64,000 nucleotides of DNA from contig JABFRS010000001.1 of assembly GCA_013141055.1 (NCBI GenBank), forward strand, positions 1,736,001 to 1,800,000. Direction: 5' to 3'. Origin of the DNA: Cyclobacteriaceae bacterium. Lineage in GTDB: Bacteria > Bacteroidota > Bacteroidia > Cytophagales > Cyclobacteriaceae. Every line of letters begins with the position of its first letter. Within the stretch, counting starts at the first letter, position 1. The position numbers and the translations under genes are program-made. Below are positions 8,001 to 17,183 of this stretch, one piece after another. Below the pieces are notes generated by a model. That model ran no database searches, was not told the DNA's origin, and saw only the letters and a program-made list of their open reading frames with translations.

Positions 8001-9248
8001 ATGTCTCCTTTCAAAGAAAAAATTCTCAGATGGGTTCCCTGGACGATATGCCTGGCATACGCCGGACTTTTCTTTGATGTGCTGGTCAGCAATATCACAC
8101 TGGCTATTCTCCTGATCTGCTGTTTGTTAGTATTAAATCTAAAGACCATTAGAGAATCCCTTAAGTCAAATCGTGCGATTCAGCTAATTATTCTCTTCTA
8201 TCTTCTGCACATTGTTGGCGTACTGTATTCACAAAATTTTGACAACGCCCTGTTTGTGTTGGAAAAGAAAGCGGTGCTACTCATCGTACCACTGTTCGTC
8301 TTTCCCGCTATACAATTGCTTTCAACAAAAGAAAAATCGAACCTGATCTTCAATATTGGCGCCCTTACACTCATCAGCGCTTTGGTCCTTTTAGTAAGAG
8401 GGCTTTTAAAAGAATTCATTCTATCAGATAATCTGGCGTTTGACAAAGATCACTATACTTCCATCCATTATGTTTTTTACTCCATTTACTTTTCCGCTGG
8501 CTCACTTTTGTTTCTGCAATCAGTAAGTGAACGAATAAAAGCTCCTGTCAAAAAAATTGTCGTCATCTCTGCGTTAGCGCTATATTCTCTTGGCATGCTT
8601 GTCATTATTTCTTCAAAAACCGGAATAGGGGCATATGCATTGGGATTGACCTATTTTCTATATAAAAATCTTCCTTCAAGGAGAATGTTTTACATCTCGA
8701 GTGCGGGAGTACTTCTGTGTGTAGTTCTTTTTATCATGGCCTATCCAAGAACACTGGATCGTTTTCTGGATATGCGACACAATCTCTCCATACTGAAAGA
8801 AGATAAGCTTACGGAATATGAAACTTTCACAGGATTAAATCTGCGTTTATTCTTCTGGAAGACTGCGATTACTGAAGTCTGGAACGACAAACTTGTTTTC
8901 GGCGCTGGCACTGGCGACGGCCAGGATTATCTCAATCAGGCATATACGTCGCATCATCTGGATCAATATGGATACTTAAATTTTGATCCGCATAATCAAT
9001 GGTTCGCAACATTTATTCAACTGGGTTTCCCAGGTTTAATATTGCTTTTGATGATCTTCATTTACGCCATAAAAATCAGTAACCGGAATCTCAATCCCTA
9101 CTTCATTTATTTTGCATGGATCACCCTTTGCTTCAGTCTTTCAGAATCTATTCTTGAATCAAATAAAGGAATTGTATTCTTTGCTCTGATGATGACTGTA
9201 CTCCTCGCATTTAATAAAGAGGATTCGACAAGCTTTGATAACAGCTAA
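8001..9248 (+). CDS. O-antigen ligase / Wzy-type polymerase family membrane protein
   Basis: A 415-residue protein with about 11-12 membrane helices. The large periplasmic loop between the late helices carries GAGTGDGQDYL and DPHNQWFATFIQLGFPG, the HN-x-G pattern of the Wzy_C/O-antigen ligase family. Such proteins either join finished glycans to an acceptor (WaaL) or polymerise repeat units (Wzy). A second polymerase-like gene lies at 12210, so one of the two may be the ligase. The gene stands alone on the plus strand between two minus-strand genes and has its own promoter-like element. It ends 3 bases from the convergent acetyltransferase gene. Confidence 0.82.
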   Translation: MSPFKEKILRWVPWTICLAYAGLFFDVLVSNITLAILLICCLLVLNLKTIRESLKSNRAIQLIILFYLLHIVGVLYSQNFDNALFVLEKKAVLLIVPLFVFPAIQLLSTKEKSNLIFNIGALTLISALVLLVRGLLKEFILSDNLAFDKDHYTSIHYVFYSIYFSAGSLLFLQSVSERIKAPVKKIVVISALALYSLGMLVIISSKTGIGAYALGLTYFLYKNLPSRRMFYISSAGVLLCVVLFIMAYPRTLDRFLDMRHNLSILKEDKLTEYETFTGLNLRLFFWKTAITEVWNDKLVFGAGTGDGQDYLNQAYTSHHLDQYGYLNFDPHNQWFATFIQLGFPGLILLLMIFIYAIKISNRNLNPYFIYFAWITLCFSLSESILESNKGIVFFALMMTVLLAFNKEDSTSFDNS

Positions 9249-9251
9249 ATT

Positions 9252-9998
9252 TCAGGCTCTCGATTTAACAATTTTTCCAGGGCTGCCCATTACAATAGAA
9301 TTTTCAGGAATACTTCTGGTAACAATAGTTCCGGCAGCAAGAATACATCCATTTCCAATAGCCACGCCATCAAGAATTGTTACTCCGGATCCAATCCAGC
9401 AATTGTTTCCGATTATCACTCCCTTTCTTGACTCTCCCTGTTTACGAATGATCGCTTCACCCTTTCCGAAATTATGATTCTCTGAAAATATCTTTACCTG
9501 AGGTCCCATGATCACATCATTGCCTATTGTGATTCCACCCTGTCCGCCTAAAAAAGATTGAGCTCCGATTGAAGAATTATTTCCGATCGTAATGCCGGTT
9601 CCTTTATTAGCAATGACTCCGGTACAGGTCATCACTGCATTCTTTGCAATCGTAACGTTATCTCCCAGTCGAATGCCATTCATAGACAATGCATTGATAT
9701 GCACTCCATCCTCAATGATCAGGCTTTTACCAGCCTTAACCTGATAGCCATGTTCGATTATAACACGACGTCCACAAAACATTATTCCCGATGTGGAAAT
9801 ACTTAATTTTCTAAAGCAACCACGCACAATCTGAAAAAACCGATACCAAACAATGTTAAACAATTGTCTTCCGGAATAACTATCATCCAACTTATAGGCA
9901 GGATCGCGTTTAAGCGTTGCTATGATTCGTTCAATTGTTTTTTTCAAAATCGATGAATTGCAGATCAGACTTCCTTTTACAACCCTAAAGTTGATCAT
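9252..9998 (-). CDS. hexapeptide-repeat (left-handed beta-helix) acyltransferase
   Basis: A 248-residue protein. The first 85 residues are a variable, partly helical lead; the rest is a series of hexapeptide repeats (such as IGNNSSIGAQ, IGNDVIMGPQ, IGNNCWIGSG and IGNGCILAAG) ending in the common NSIVMGSPGKIVK. These trimers transfer acetyl groups from acetyl-CoA to sugars; the H in SENHNFG is the expected catalytic histidine. The probable target is a sugar of the surface polysaccharide. The ATG at 9998 is preferred over TTG 10004. It could serve the fdtA/fdtB sugar as an N-acetyltransferase, but the N-terminal extension fits O-acetyltransferases of the WcaF/maltose type better. Confidence 0.8.
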   Translation of the reverse strand: MINFRVVKGSLICNSSILKKTIERIIATLKRDPAYKLDDSYSGRQLFNIVWYRFFQIVRGCFRKLSISTSGIMFCGRRVIIEHGYQVKAGKSLIIEDGVHINALSMNGIRLGDNVTIAKNAVMTCTGVIANKGTGITIGNNSSIGAQSFLGGQGGITIGNDVIMGPQVKIFSENHNFGKGEAIIRKQGESRKGVIIGNNCWIGSGVTILDGVAIGNGCILAAGTIVTRSIPENSIVMGSPGKIVKSRA

Positions 9999-10092
9999 TG
10001 TCAATAAATTATCAAATTCCCAATTGAAAGCGATTGAAGAAACTTTTTAAAAGTGCATTCGGGGAAGAATCCAGCCTTTTGAGATTTTCTTG

Positions 10093-10100
10093 TACCTTTA
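10093..10100 (+). promoter_or_regulatory. weak candidate -7 element upstream of the methyltransferase
   Basis: Reads TACCTTTA, seven of eight to TAnnTTTG, 19 bases before the GTG at 10120. It is the only promoter-like signal seen in the 121-base gap at 9999-10119; no -33 element matches at the usual spacing. Confidence 0.2.
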
Positions 10101-10119
10101 AAACTCAAAGAATTAATGC

Positions 10120-11097
10120 GTGAAACAACTGATTAAGAAGGTCCTGCGGGCAATTAAACCTCTCGCTGATCTTATTCTCTCCCCTTTTACTTTAATAGGG
10201 TCAATTTATTTCTTTATCCTGAAGCGCATCGGTTTAAAACAAATGCGAATCAGCCGGGCTATTTTTTACAAAGTGGGGATGTATCCTATCATTGACCATT
10301 ACTACGAGCCACTATCTAATCCACGACACCTGTCAAGACCGCTGTCAGATGATCGGAACTTACCTGCCGTTGATTTCAATCTAGAAGGTCAGCTTGAGCT
10401 CCTTAAAAAATTCAATTTCAATGCGGAATTGAGTGCCATTCCTTTCGATCAAAAAGCACCCCTTACATTTTATTATCATAACGGAAGCTATGAATCAGGG
10501 GATGCAGAGTTTTTATACAATATGGTGCGTCATCATAAACCAAAGCGAATCATTGAAATTGGCTGTGGGCTTTCTACATTGATGATTCAGCAAGCTGCCA
10601 TTAAGAACAAGGAGGAAAATGAATCAAATGCTATTGATCATATCTGTGTAGAGCCTTATGAAATGGCGTGGCTGGAACAACTTCCTGTAAATGTCAAAAG
10701 ATCTAAAGTCGAAGATCTTCCACTTGATTTCTTCAAATCTCTAAACAAGGGTGATATTCTATTCATTGACTCCTCTCACGTTGTTAGACCTCAGGGTGAT
10801 GTGCTGTTTGAGTTTCTTGAAATACTTCCAACACTAAATGCAGGTGTGGTTGTTCATGTACATGATATCTTCACTCCGAAGGATTATCCACGGGAATGGG
10901 TAGTTGATGAAGGCAAGATCTGGACAGAACAATACTTACTGGAAGCATTCCTTAGCTACAATAGCAATTTCAAAATTGTAGGAGCGCTTAACTATCTTCA
11001 CCATCAACATCGCGAAGCACTGGCTGCAAAGTGTCCTATCCTGGCAAATGAACAGGATCGTGAACCCGGTGCTTTCTGGATTGAGAAAATAAAGTAA
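10120..11097 (+). CDS. class I SAM-dependent methyltransferase, Methyltransf_24-like
   Basis: A 325-residue protein starting at GTG. A short hydrophobic stretch near residues 15-40 may bring it to the membrane. The Rossmann methyltransferase core follows: motif I IIEIGCGLSTL, an acidic strand end HICVEPYE, and ILFIDSSHVV with GVVVHVHDIF in the second half. These match the Methyltransf_24 group often encoded in polysaccharide clusters, where sugar or lipid hydroxyls are methylated. It is isolated on the plus strand and converges exactly with the next gene (stop codons abut). The substrate is unknown. Confidence 0.75.
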   Translation: MKQLIKKVLRAIKPLADLILSPFTLIGSIYFFILKRIGLKQMRISRAIFYKVGMYPIIDHYYEPLSNPRHLSRPLSDDRNLPAVDFNLEGQLELLKKFNFNAELSAIPFDQKAPLTFYYHNGSYESGDAEFLYNMVRHHKPKRIIEIGCGLSTLMIQQAAIKNKEENESNAIDHICVEPYEMAWLEQLPVNVKRSKVEDLPLDFFKSLNKGDILFIDSSHVVRPQGDVLFEFLEILPTLNAGVVVHVHDIFTPKDYPREWVVDEGKIWTEQYLLEAFLSYNSNFKIVGALNYLHHQHREALAAKCPILANEQDREPGAFWIEKIK

Positions 11098-12204
11098 TCA
11101 TTTACAGTTCTCCAGGCATTGGAGAACCTTAAACGCTGCGTCACTCCATGTGAATTTAGCAGCTTGCATCAGGCCTAGTTCTTTCTTTGTTTGATAGAGA
11201 ACGGAATCCGATAATAGCGCGTCAATGGCTGCTGCTATTTCCTCTGGCTTTGCAGGGTCAACATAGTTACCTGCTTCACCACACACTTCCGGCAAAGATG
11301 TGGTGTTGGAAACAACGACAGGCACTCCACTCGCCATCGCTTCAAGAGGCGGCAATCCAAAGCTTTCCGCATAAGAAGGAAAGCAAAAAACTGTTGAGAT
11401 GGAGTAAACTATATCCAGATCCTTATAGATAGCACCAGTGAAAAGGACTCGATTTGAAATCCCAAGCTCATCAATGATAGTAGCGTGATTAGATTTCATC
11501 CAGTTATCCGCTCCCACAATTACAAGTGGAATGCTTTTGTCGCGAAGGATTGGGATAGCTCTTAACAAATTGTCTACGTTCTTTCTAAGATTTAATCTAC
11601 CAACATACAATAGAAACCTGTCAGGAAGATTAAACTGAGTTTTTATTCTTTCAATATCACTTACGCTATGCTGTTCCTTAGGACGGAAATTCTTCTCAAC
11701 TCCATGATGCGCTACTGAAATCATTTTTTCATTATCCGCAAATTTGAACTCAAGCAATCGATGCTTCTCAATTTCAGAAACAGTAATGACAGCGTCGGCT
11801 TTTCGAGTTAAAAACTTCAGGGGCGATAGATAAACCCGTTCATAGATTGTATAGTATTCGGGATTTGAAAGAAACAGTGCATCATGAATATATGCTACTT
11901 TCTTTCCGTGTCCGAATAGTGTTATGAAATTCTGATAGAGCGTTACATCCAGCTTGAATTTAGAAGCATAAAAAGGAAGAATAAACACATTGGACAACAT
12001 GTTATTTCCCGCCCAGACATAACAAAGATTGACATTCTTATTCTGACCTGCGGGAAAAGGCTGATCTTTATGTTTTGCATTGAGAAAGATCCAATACTCA
12101 TTCTTTCTATCCTGCTCAATCAAATGATCAACAAGTGCTCTGATAACACGTTTTCCGCTAGGAGGCCCTTCGAAATACCATTTTGCATCTATGCCAATCT
12201 TCAT
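11098..12204 (-). CDS. GT4-family glycosyltransferase
   Basis: A 368-residue GT-B fold transferase. The N-terminus MKIGIDAKWYFEGPPSGKR is followed by an acceptor-binding domain; the donor domain starts at about residue 190 with LLYVGRLNLRKNVDNLL and holds the E-x7-E motif in PSYAESFGLPPLEAMASG. It probably extends a lipid-linked oligosaccharide on the cytoplasmic face using an NDP-sugar. It is the last gene of the long minus-strand polysaccharide run that begins near 28.7 kb and lies 5 bases after the Wzy-like gene. The sugar is not predictable. Confidence 0.9.
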   Translation of the reverse strand: MKIGIDAKWYFEGPPSGKRVIRALVDHLIEQDRKNEYWIFLNAKHKDQPFPAGQNKNVNLCYVWAGNNMLSNVFILPFYASKFKLDVTLYQNFITLFGHGKKVAYIHDALFLSNPEYYTIYERVYLSPLKFLTRKADAVITVSEIEKHRLLEFKFADNEKMISVAHHGVEKNFRPKEQHSVSDIERIKTQFNLPDRFLLYVGRLNLRKNVDNLLRAIPILRDKSIPLVIVGADNWMKSNHATIIDELGISNRVLFTGAIYKDLDIVYSISTVFCFPSYAESFGLPPLEAMASGVPVVVSNTTSLPEVCGEAGNYVDPAKPEEIAAAIDALLSDSVLYQTKKELGLMQAAKFTWSDAAFKVLQCLENCK

Positions 12205-12209
12205 CTTCT

Positions 12210-13433
12210 CTATTGGGGAATTTTTGTCAATGAATTCTGTTTCTTATCAAACTGTGGGAAAATGTTGGTAAAGGCCAGAATCCAGATTACGTACTCAGCA
12301 ATATTAGACGTAAAACTACCTGTAAATTGATAAATGAAAATAAAGAGAAATAATAAAGTCCGATAGTAGTTCTGAAGCACCTTTGTCTTAAAGAAAAAAT
12401 AAATCTCAAGGAAAAGCCTAAGACCTATTCCAAAAAATCCGAATAGAGCAAACGTCTCTGCAAATGCATTTGGAATACTCACTTGCCCATAGCTTTCGGG
12501 ATAATTGTAAAATTCTCTGATTACCGGATCTCCTATGATCTTCAACTGACCAGGACCTATTCCCCACCAGACACTTTTCAGGTCGGCTATGATGTAGGAA
12601 AGCTGCAACGCTTCAAAGGTTCTTCCATTTGCAGAGCCATCTGCCCCAAGAAATATTGCACTGATGCGCACAAAGAAAGGATTTTCAGGAAAGAAGATCC
12701 AAAGACAAATAAAAGTCAACAAAAAGAATGTGACTAAGCCAAAGAATGAATACAACAATTTCTTGCTGGTCAGCATGGTAGAAGAATTCAATGAGAATAA
12801 GATAAAAACCGAAAGAATTAATCCACCGATTACACCCATTGAAAAAGACAAAACCAAAGAACCCATTACCATCAGGAGTATGTAGAAATCCATCTTGCTG
12901 TTCTGTTTCAGAATAAACCGTATAAAATAAAACGAGAATATAGGAACCAGTAAAAAAGAGTAATACGATGGTTCATACGTGAACATCGTAAGTCTTTTCC
13001 AATCTGTGATCTCAATACTTCCCACAGCGATGGTCCAGTTTGTCCAGAAGAATGAATAATATTCAGTGAATACAAAAAGCACCGCTACTATCGTAAGTTG
13101 AAAATTTGTAATGGCAAGTTTCTTATAGATAGACTCAACATCAGCATATGTTGTGATCAACATGTAAAAAGCGTAGCAAAAAACATAAACTGTAAAATAG
13201 AGCAGAAAGGATTTTAAGTAGAAATACTTGCTTACCCCATTTAACAAATGAAAAAAGACGAAGGGTGTTGCAAAGGCAATAAACTTGACAATGATTAATC
13301 GTTTACCCTTCAAAAAGACCCAGAGATAAAATAATGGTGTTAGAAGTGTTGTATACAATAAACCAAAAGGCAGCCCAACAGCATTCACAAAAAAGTAAAT
13401 GAAAGCAAACGGATAGTACTTATTGACTTTCAT
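12210..13433 (-). CDS. Wzy-like O-antigen/exopolysaccharide polymerase (membrane protein)
   Basis: A 407-residue polytopic protein with about 11 helices and a large loop holding GIGPGQLK, a tyrosine-rich stretch and IPNAFAETFALFGFFG. The weak sequence signature, loop position and location between glycosyltransferase genes fit a Wzy-type polymerase that links flipped repeat units in the periplasm. The ATG at 13433 is preferred to TTG 13442. It is lower in conservation than the neighbours, as usual for Wzy. An alternative is a ligase, as for the gene at 8001. Confidence 0.72.
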   Translation of the reverse strand: MKVNKYYPFAFIYFFVNAVGLPFGLLYTTLLTPLFYLWVFLKGKRLIIVKFIAFATPFVFFHLLNGVSKYFYLKSFLLYFTVYVFCYAFYMLITTYADVESIYKKLAITNFQLTIVAVLFVFTEYYSFFWTNWTIAVGSIEITDWKRLTMFTYEPSYYSFLLVPIFSFYFIRFILKQNSKMDFYILLMVMGSLVLSFSMGVIGGLILSVFILFSLNSSTMLTSKKLLYSFFGLVTFFLLTFICLWIFFPENPFFVRISAIFLGADGSANGRTFEALQLSYIIADLKSVWWGIGPGQLKIIGDPVIREFYNYPESYGQVSIPNAFAETFALFGFFGIGLRLFLEIYFFFKTKVLQNYYRTLLFLFIFIYQFTGSFTSNIAEYVIWILAFTNIFPQFDKKQNSLTKIPQ

Positions 13434-13459
13434 AACATGCAAGGTGTTGGTCCATGCGC

Positions 13460-14317
13460 TTAATCCCCTGTACGGTAAAACTTCAGGCGAAAACCAGGGT
13501 TCACCTTAATTTTCTTCTTTCTTTTTTTAAGATCTTCCTTTGTAAAGATAGAATAAGATATGGTGGATTCCTCTGAGTATGTGCCAGTCAGAACTCTTTC
13601 CAAAAAAAACATGAGAAAAAAGAACGGCTTAAATACTCTGAACCAAAGCGGTAAGGTCTTATTAAATCTCTCTTTTTCAATTTGAGAAATCGGATTTAAG
13701 CTAAGATTATCACCGGAATACGTAAACACGGAAAAGTACTTTTTAACGTGAGCTCCCTTAAAATTCTTTTTTAAAACATCATACAGAAAGATAACATCTG
13801 CTATCGATTTGTAGGTTTCATTGAAAGTGCACTTCTCAAAAATTTCCCTTCTGTAAAAGATAGTAGCTGTGGTGGTGTAGAGATAATTGCTGAAAAAATA
13901 AGGCCACCGCGGTTGGAATGATTTACGATAAGCCATGAATTCTCCATTCGGGTCAATTACAATGAAGTCGGCAGCGATAAAATCAACGTGAGGATGCTCG
14001 TCAAAAAACTTTACCACAAATTCCAACACACCCGGAAGGTATTGCTCGTCTGCATTGAGATGACCTATAATTTTTCCTTTTGCTTTTAAAATACCCTTGT
14101 TGAGGGCATTGTACATGCCACTATCCTTTTCAGAAGTCCAGGCAACTCCATGTGTAGTGGAAAGCCACTCAGCTGTTCCATCCCTGGAAGCACCATCGAC
14201 CACAACATGCTCATGATTTACATTCTGATCAGCAACGGATGCGCAGCACATCTTAAGATATGCAAGCATATTATAGCACGGGGTGACAATTGAAATAGAT
14301 GGCTTCTGATCGTTCAC
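13460..14317 (-). CDS. GT2-family glycosyltransferase
   Basis: A 285-residue GT-A fold transferase starting at GTG. The N-terminal SISIVTPCYN, then HVVVDGASRDGTAEWL, the acidic NADEQYLPG (DxD-like) and a later YRREIFEKC segment match the WcaA/GT2 group that adds sugars such as glucose or galactosamine to lipid-linked glycans. The C-terminal 70 residues are basic with a hydrophobic stretch near LWFRVFKPFFFLMFFLE, suggesting membrane contact. It sits between a COG4627 methyltransferase and the Wzy-like gene. Donor and acceptor are unknown. Confidence 0.88.
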   Translation of the reverse strand: MNDQKPSISIVTPCYNMLAYLKMCCASVADQNVNHEHVVVDGASRDGTAEWLSTTHGVAWTSEKDSGMYNALNKGILKAKGKIIGHLNADEQYLPGVLEFVVKFFDEHPHVDFIAADFIVIDPNGEFMAYRKSFQPRWPYFFSNYLYTTTATIFYRREIFEKCTFNETYKSIADVIFLYDVLKKNFKGAHVKKYFSVFTYSGDNLSLNPISQIEKERFNKTLPLWFRVFKPFFFLMFFLERVLTGTYSEESTISYSIFTKEDLKKRKKKIKVNPGFRLKFYRTGD

Positions 14318-14337
14318 TGTTGACTGAGTGTAGACGT

Positions 14338-14946
14338 CTATTTTTTTACAGCATCAACAATAAGAGAGGTGTATCTTAACGTCCCGTCAGCATTTCTGTC
14401 ATCATATCTTTTTGAACGAACGATCATTCCATCGTCAGGGCTCCACTCCTGATAATGAAATTTTCCGTTCTCATCAAAGTATTCCAGAAATTTTACTGTA
14501 AAGCCAGCGTCTTCAAATAATTTTCCAAACGACTTATAGTTGTATAAAACTTTATGATCATCTGCCCCCGCACCATGACCGCCGGGTCGTACATATTCAA
14601 TGTACTCTTTGTCAGGATGGAAACCATCAGGAACAGCAACTCTCATGTGTCCTCCTGGTTTCAAATATTGAAAGCAGTTCTTCGCTCCAAGCAATCCATC
14701 CTTCTCATAAAGATGTTCCCATACATGTTCAGCAAGAATAGCACTAACTGTATTTTTCTTCAGTGCATACTGCCAATCTTCATCCTTTAGAATGTTCAGA
14801 AAATCAATCTCTGTAAGGATCCATCCATCATACTTTATTTTACTGGCACCCACGACGAGCTTTATGTCTGGTCGCTTAACCAGCATTTTAAGTTCAATTT
14901 TCTTGAGCCTTGATTTTATTCCTTTTAGAAATTTTCGCAAACTCAT
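14338..14946 (-). CDS. predicted SAM-dependent methyltransferase (COG4627 type)
   Basis: A 202-residue protein. After a basic N-terminal helix it shows KLVVGASKIKYDGWILTE, AILAEHVWEHLY and YLKPGGHMRVAVPDGFHPD, the pattern of the COG4627 methyltransferases, which are common in polysaccharide clusters. The frame is open further back to TTG 14988 inside the upstream gene, but ATG 14946 gives the usual family start. Upstream and downstream genes are also polysaccharide-related. The target is unknown; a methylated sugar residue is likely. Confidence 0.72.
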   Translation of the reverse strand: MSLRKFLKGIKSRLKKIELKMLVKRPDIKLVVGASKIKYDGWILTEIDFLNILKDEDWQYALKKNTVSAILAEHVWEHLYEKDGLLGAKNCFQYLKPGGHMRVAVPDGFHPDKEYIEYVRPGGHGAGADDHKVLYNYKSFGKLFEDAGFTVKFLEYFDENGKFHYQEWSPDDGMIVRSKRYDDRNADGTLRYTSLIVDAVKK

Positions 14947-14972
14947 ATTAATGGATTTTATCTTTTCAAACT

Positions 14973-15620
14973 TTAAAGACCCAGACAATTCTCAGTACGA
15001 TAGAATACAGTGGTGGCTTTATTGAAGAAAATTCCCGGTGCAATGCCCCAGAAATCAATTTTCTTAAAGCCTTTGGACATCATGAATTCTATTCCGTCTT
15101 TGTATTCCTTTCGTTCTGAATCATCAAGAATCATTATTCCTCGTTGAGTAAGTGAATCGACACCATTCTTAAGACAGTTCACACGATCTCTTCCGTCCAC
15201 GATAATAATATCCAAAGGTTCCCCTACCGATTGTGCATACTTTGAATAAGCGCCGTTTTCATTAAGCGCCACTAAATCCACCCGAGCATTTGATTTTACA
15301 ATTGAAGAAATTTCCTTGTGCCAGCCTTGCTCGTGTTCTACTGCAAATACTTTCTTAACATACTTACTATAAAAGAGAGTGGAGTTACCACTTCCATATT
15401 CAAGTAGCACCTGATCCTGTTTCAATCTTTCGCGTATAAAGTAAATGAAAGAATACGTTACCCATGGAATAGGGTTGTTGTCACGATCAACAGGTTTCAT
15501 CCCTTTGAATGACTGAATCCAACCCATCTCATCAAAATATCCTTTCCAGTAATATCCCAGAAGCATTTTAGAAATCCTGAATTCTGTCAGGACATTAATG
15601 GCTTTCTTTACACTGACCAT
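14973..15620 (-). CDS. SAM-dependent methyltransferase-like protein
   Basis: A 215-residue cytoplasmic protein with a Rossmann pattern: LLEYGSGNSTLFYS (motif I), VFAVEHEQGWH, DIIIVDGRDRVN and GIMILDDSERK. The form resembles small class I methyltransferases of the FkbM/Methyltransf_24 surroundings. It starts at an ATG with a 115-base gap upstream (15621-15735), in which no terminator or clear promoter was seen. It is followed closely by the COG4627 gene. The substrate is unknown; the family call is reasonable but not specific. Confidence 0.65.
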   Translation of the reverse strand: MVSVKKAINVLTEFRISKMLLGYYWKGYFDEMGWIQSFKGMKPVDRDNNPIPWVTYSFIYFIRERLKQDQVLLEYGSGNSTLFYSKYVKKVFAVEHEQGWHKEISSIVKSNARVDLVALNENGAYSKYAQSVGEPLDIIIVDGRDRVNCLKNGVDSLTQRGIMILDDSERKEYKDGIEFMMSKGFKKIDFWGIAPGIFFNKATTVFYRTENCLGL

Positions 15621-15735
15621 GCTGTTTTGAATTTCTTATTGGATGATAGTTTTTAAAAAGCCTGAATACGTTTAAATTCTCAATTTCGTAACCAGTAAAA
15701 GACAAAGTAACCCGTAAACGCCTAAGAAATCAAGT

Positions 15736-16821
15736 TTAAAATTTATTCATTACCTCAATCACTTTGTGCACATCATTCTCAGTGTGCATGTAGGAAATCG
15801 GAAGACTTAGGGTTGTGTCATGAATCTCCTCTGAAATAGGATATAACTTACCATCGAACATACCTTTTAATGCCTGCTGACGATGAGGCGCTACAGGATA
15901 ATGTATCTCTGTCTTAATCTCATTTTTAAGTAAATACTCTTTTAAAGCATCTCTCTCTGGATGACGTATGTTATAAATGTGAAAGACATCATAATAATCT
16001 TTATCTACCACTGGTTTAATGAAATCACCTTTAAGCTCTCTTTGATAAATCGCAGCCAGAACCCTTTTATGATCATTGATCTTATCCAAAGAGCCAAGTT
16101 TAACCCGAAGGAATGCTGCCTGCAGTTCATCCAGTCTTGAGTTAACTCCTATCTTCTCATTATAATACTTCTTTTCAGATCCATAATTGCGATAGAGTCT
16201 GATGGCCCTATTCAGGTTTTCATCATTTGTATTCAGAGCCCCAGCATCTCCTAAAGCTCCAAGGTTCTTTGTCGGATAAAAACTAAACGCGCCAAACTCT
16301 CCAAAGGATCCAGATTTCCTGTTCTTGAATTTTGCTCCATGAGATTGAGCACAATCCTCAATGAGCTTGAGATTAAACTTTTTAGAGAGCTCCACAACAG
16401 GATCCATTGCACAGCACTTACCGTACAAATGAACAACCATGATCGCTACCGTTTTAGGTGTGATCGCTTCCTGGATTTTTTTTGGATCAATGTTATAGGT
16501 GTTGATATCAGGCTCAACCAATACCGGAACAAGATTGTTGTTTAGAATAGACAGAATTGTTGCAATGTATGTATTGGAAGGAACGATCACTTCTGAACCT
16601 GGTCTAAATTCGAAGCATCGCAATGCTAACACCAATGCATCCAACCCATTAGCTACTCCCGTTGAGTAAGTTGAGCCACAGTATTGCGCAAACTCCTTTT
16701 CAAATTCTTTGACCTCATTTCCAAGAATGAACCAGCCACTCTTCAAAACACTGTCAAATTTTGATTGATAGTCAATCAAAAATGATTTGTTCATCGCATT
16801 AAGATTCTCGTACTCAATCAT
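15736..16821 (-). CDS. fdtB: DegT/DnrJ/EryC1/StrS aminotransferase, probable dTDP-3-oxo-6-deoxyhexose transaminase
   Basis: A 361-residue PLP enzyme. The fold is type I: an N-terminal arm, [14 protein letters not shown], the EDCAQSHGA segment that stacks the cofactor, and the Schiff-base Lys185 in [16 protein letters not shown]. Its start overlaps by 4 bases the FdtA-like isomerase gene, and this pairing is typical of the route to dTDP-3-amino-3,6-dideoxyhexoses (Fuc3N or Qui3N). It would transfer an amino group from glutamate to the C3 keto sugar. RmlA and RmlB, which supply the substrate, are not in the window. The FdtB versus QdtB choice cannot be made from sequence alone. Confidence 0.82.
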   Translation of the reverse strand: MIEYENLNAMNKSFLIDYQSKFDSVLKSGWFILGNEVKEFEKEFAQYCGSTYSTGVANGLDALVLALRCFEFRPGSEVIVPSNTYIATILSILNNNLVPVLVEPDINTYNIDPKKIQEAITPKTVAIMVVHLYGKCCAMDPVVELSKKFNLKLIEDCAQSHGAKFKNRKSGSFGEFGAFSFYPTKNLGALGDAGALNTNDENLNRAIRLYRNYGSEKKYYNEKIGVNSRLDELQAAFLRVKLGSLDKINDHKRVLAAIYQRELKGDFIKPVVDKDYYDVFHIYNIRHPERDALKEYLLKNEIKTEIHYPVAPHRQQALKGMFDGKLYPISEEIHDTTLSLPISYMHTENDVHKVIEVMNKF

Positions 16822-17183
16822 AAATAAGGATCATAGATATAATCCGCCTGATTGAAAAATTCCGATGCCAGCACCATCAAAATCGCGTCAGAAGAAAAAT
16901 TATGCATCTGATGCCAATCTTTTGGTTCGAGTATCAGACATTTCCCAGGATCGTCCAGCACAAATTCCTGTTTATTTTTCCCATCATTGTTGCTAATGGT
17001 ACAATGTCCTTTCAGACAAATCGCTGCCTGAATTGTTTTATGATGACGGTGCCCACCCCTGACAGAATCATCTACTCCATAGATATAAAAGATTCTGCGT
17101 ATATCGAAGGGGATGACTTTTTCGATAACGGTAAGGTTTCCACGTTTATCAGTGAAGGTTTTTAAGTCAATAAGTTTAGCCAC
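16818..17183 (-). CDS. fdtA: dTDP-4-oxo-6-deoxyglucose 3,4-ketoisomerase (FdtA/WxcM-like cupin)
   Basis: A 121-residue cupin. The core motifs [10 protein letters not shown], the ridge [20 protein letters not shown], and [12 protein letters not shown] match sugar-nucleotide ketoisomerases of the FdtA/QdtA/WxcM group, which move the keto group from C4 to C3 of dTDP-4-keto-6-deoxyglucose. The paired histidines in GGHRHHK are the likely active-site bases. It is slightly shorter than typical members. It overlaps the downstream aminotransferase gene by 4 bases and the upstream glycosyltransferase by 8 bases, so all three are probably on one message. Confidence 0.85.
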   Translation of the reverse strand: MAKLIDLKTFTDKRGNLTVIEKVIPFDIRRIFYIYGVDDSVRGGHRHHKTIQAAICLKGHCTISNNDGKNKQEFVLDDPGKCLILEPKDWHQMHNFSSDAILMVLASEFFNQADYIYDPYL

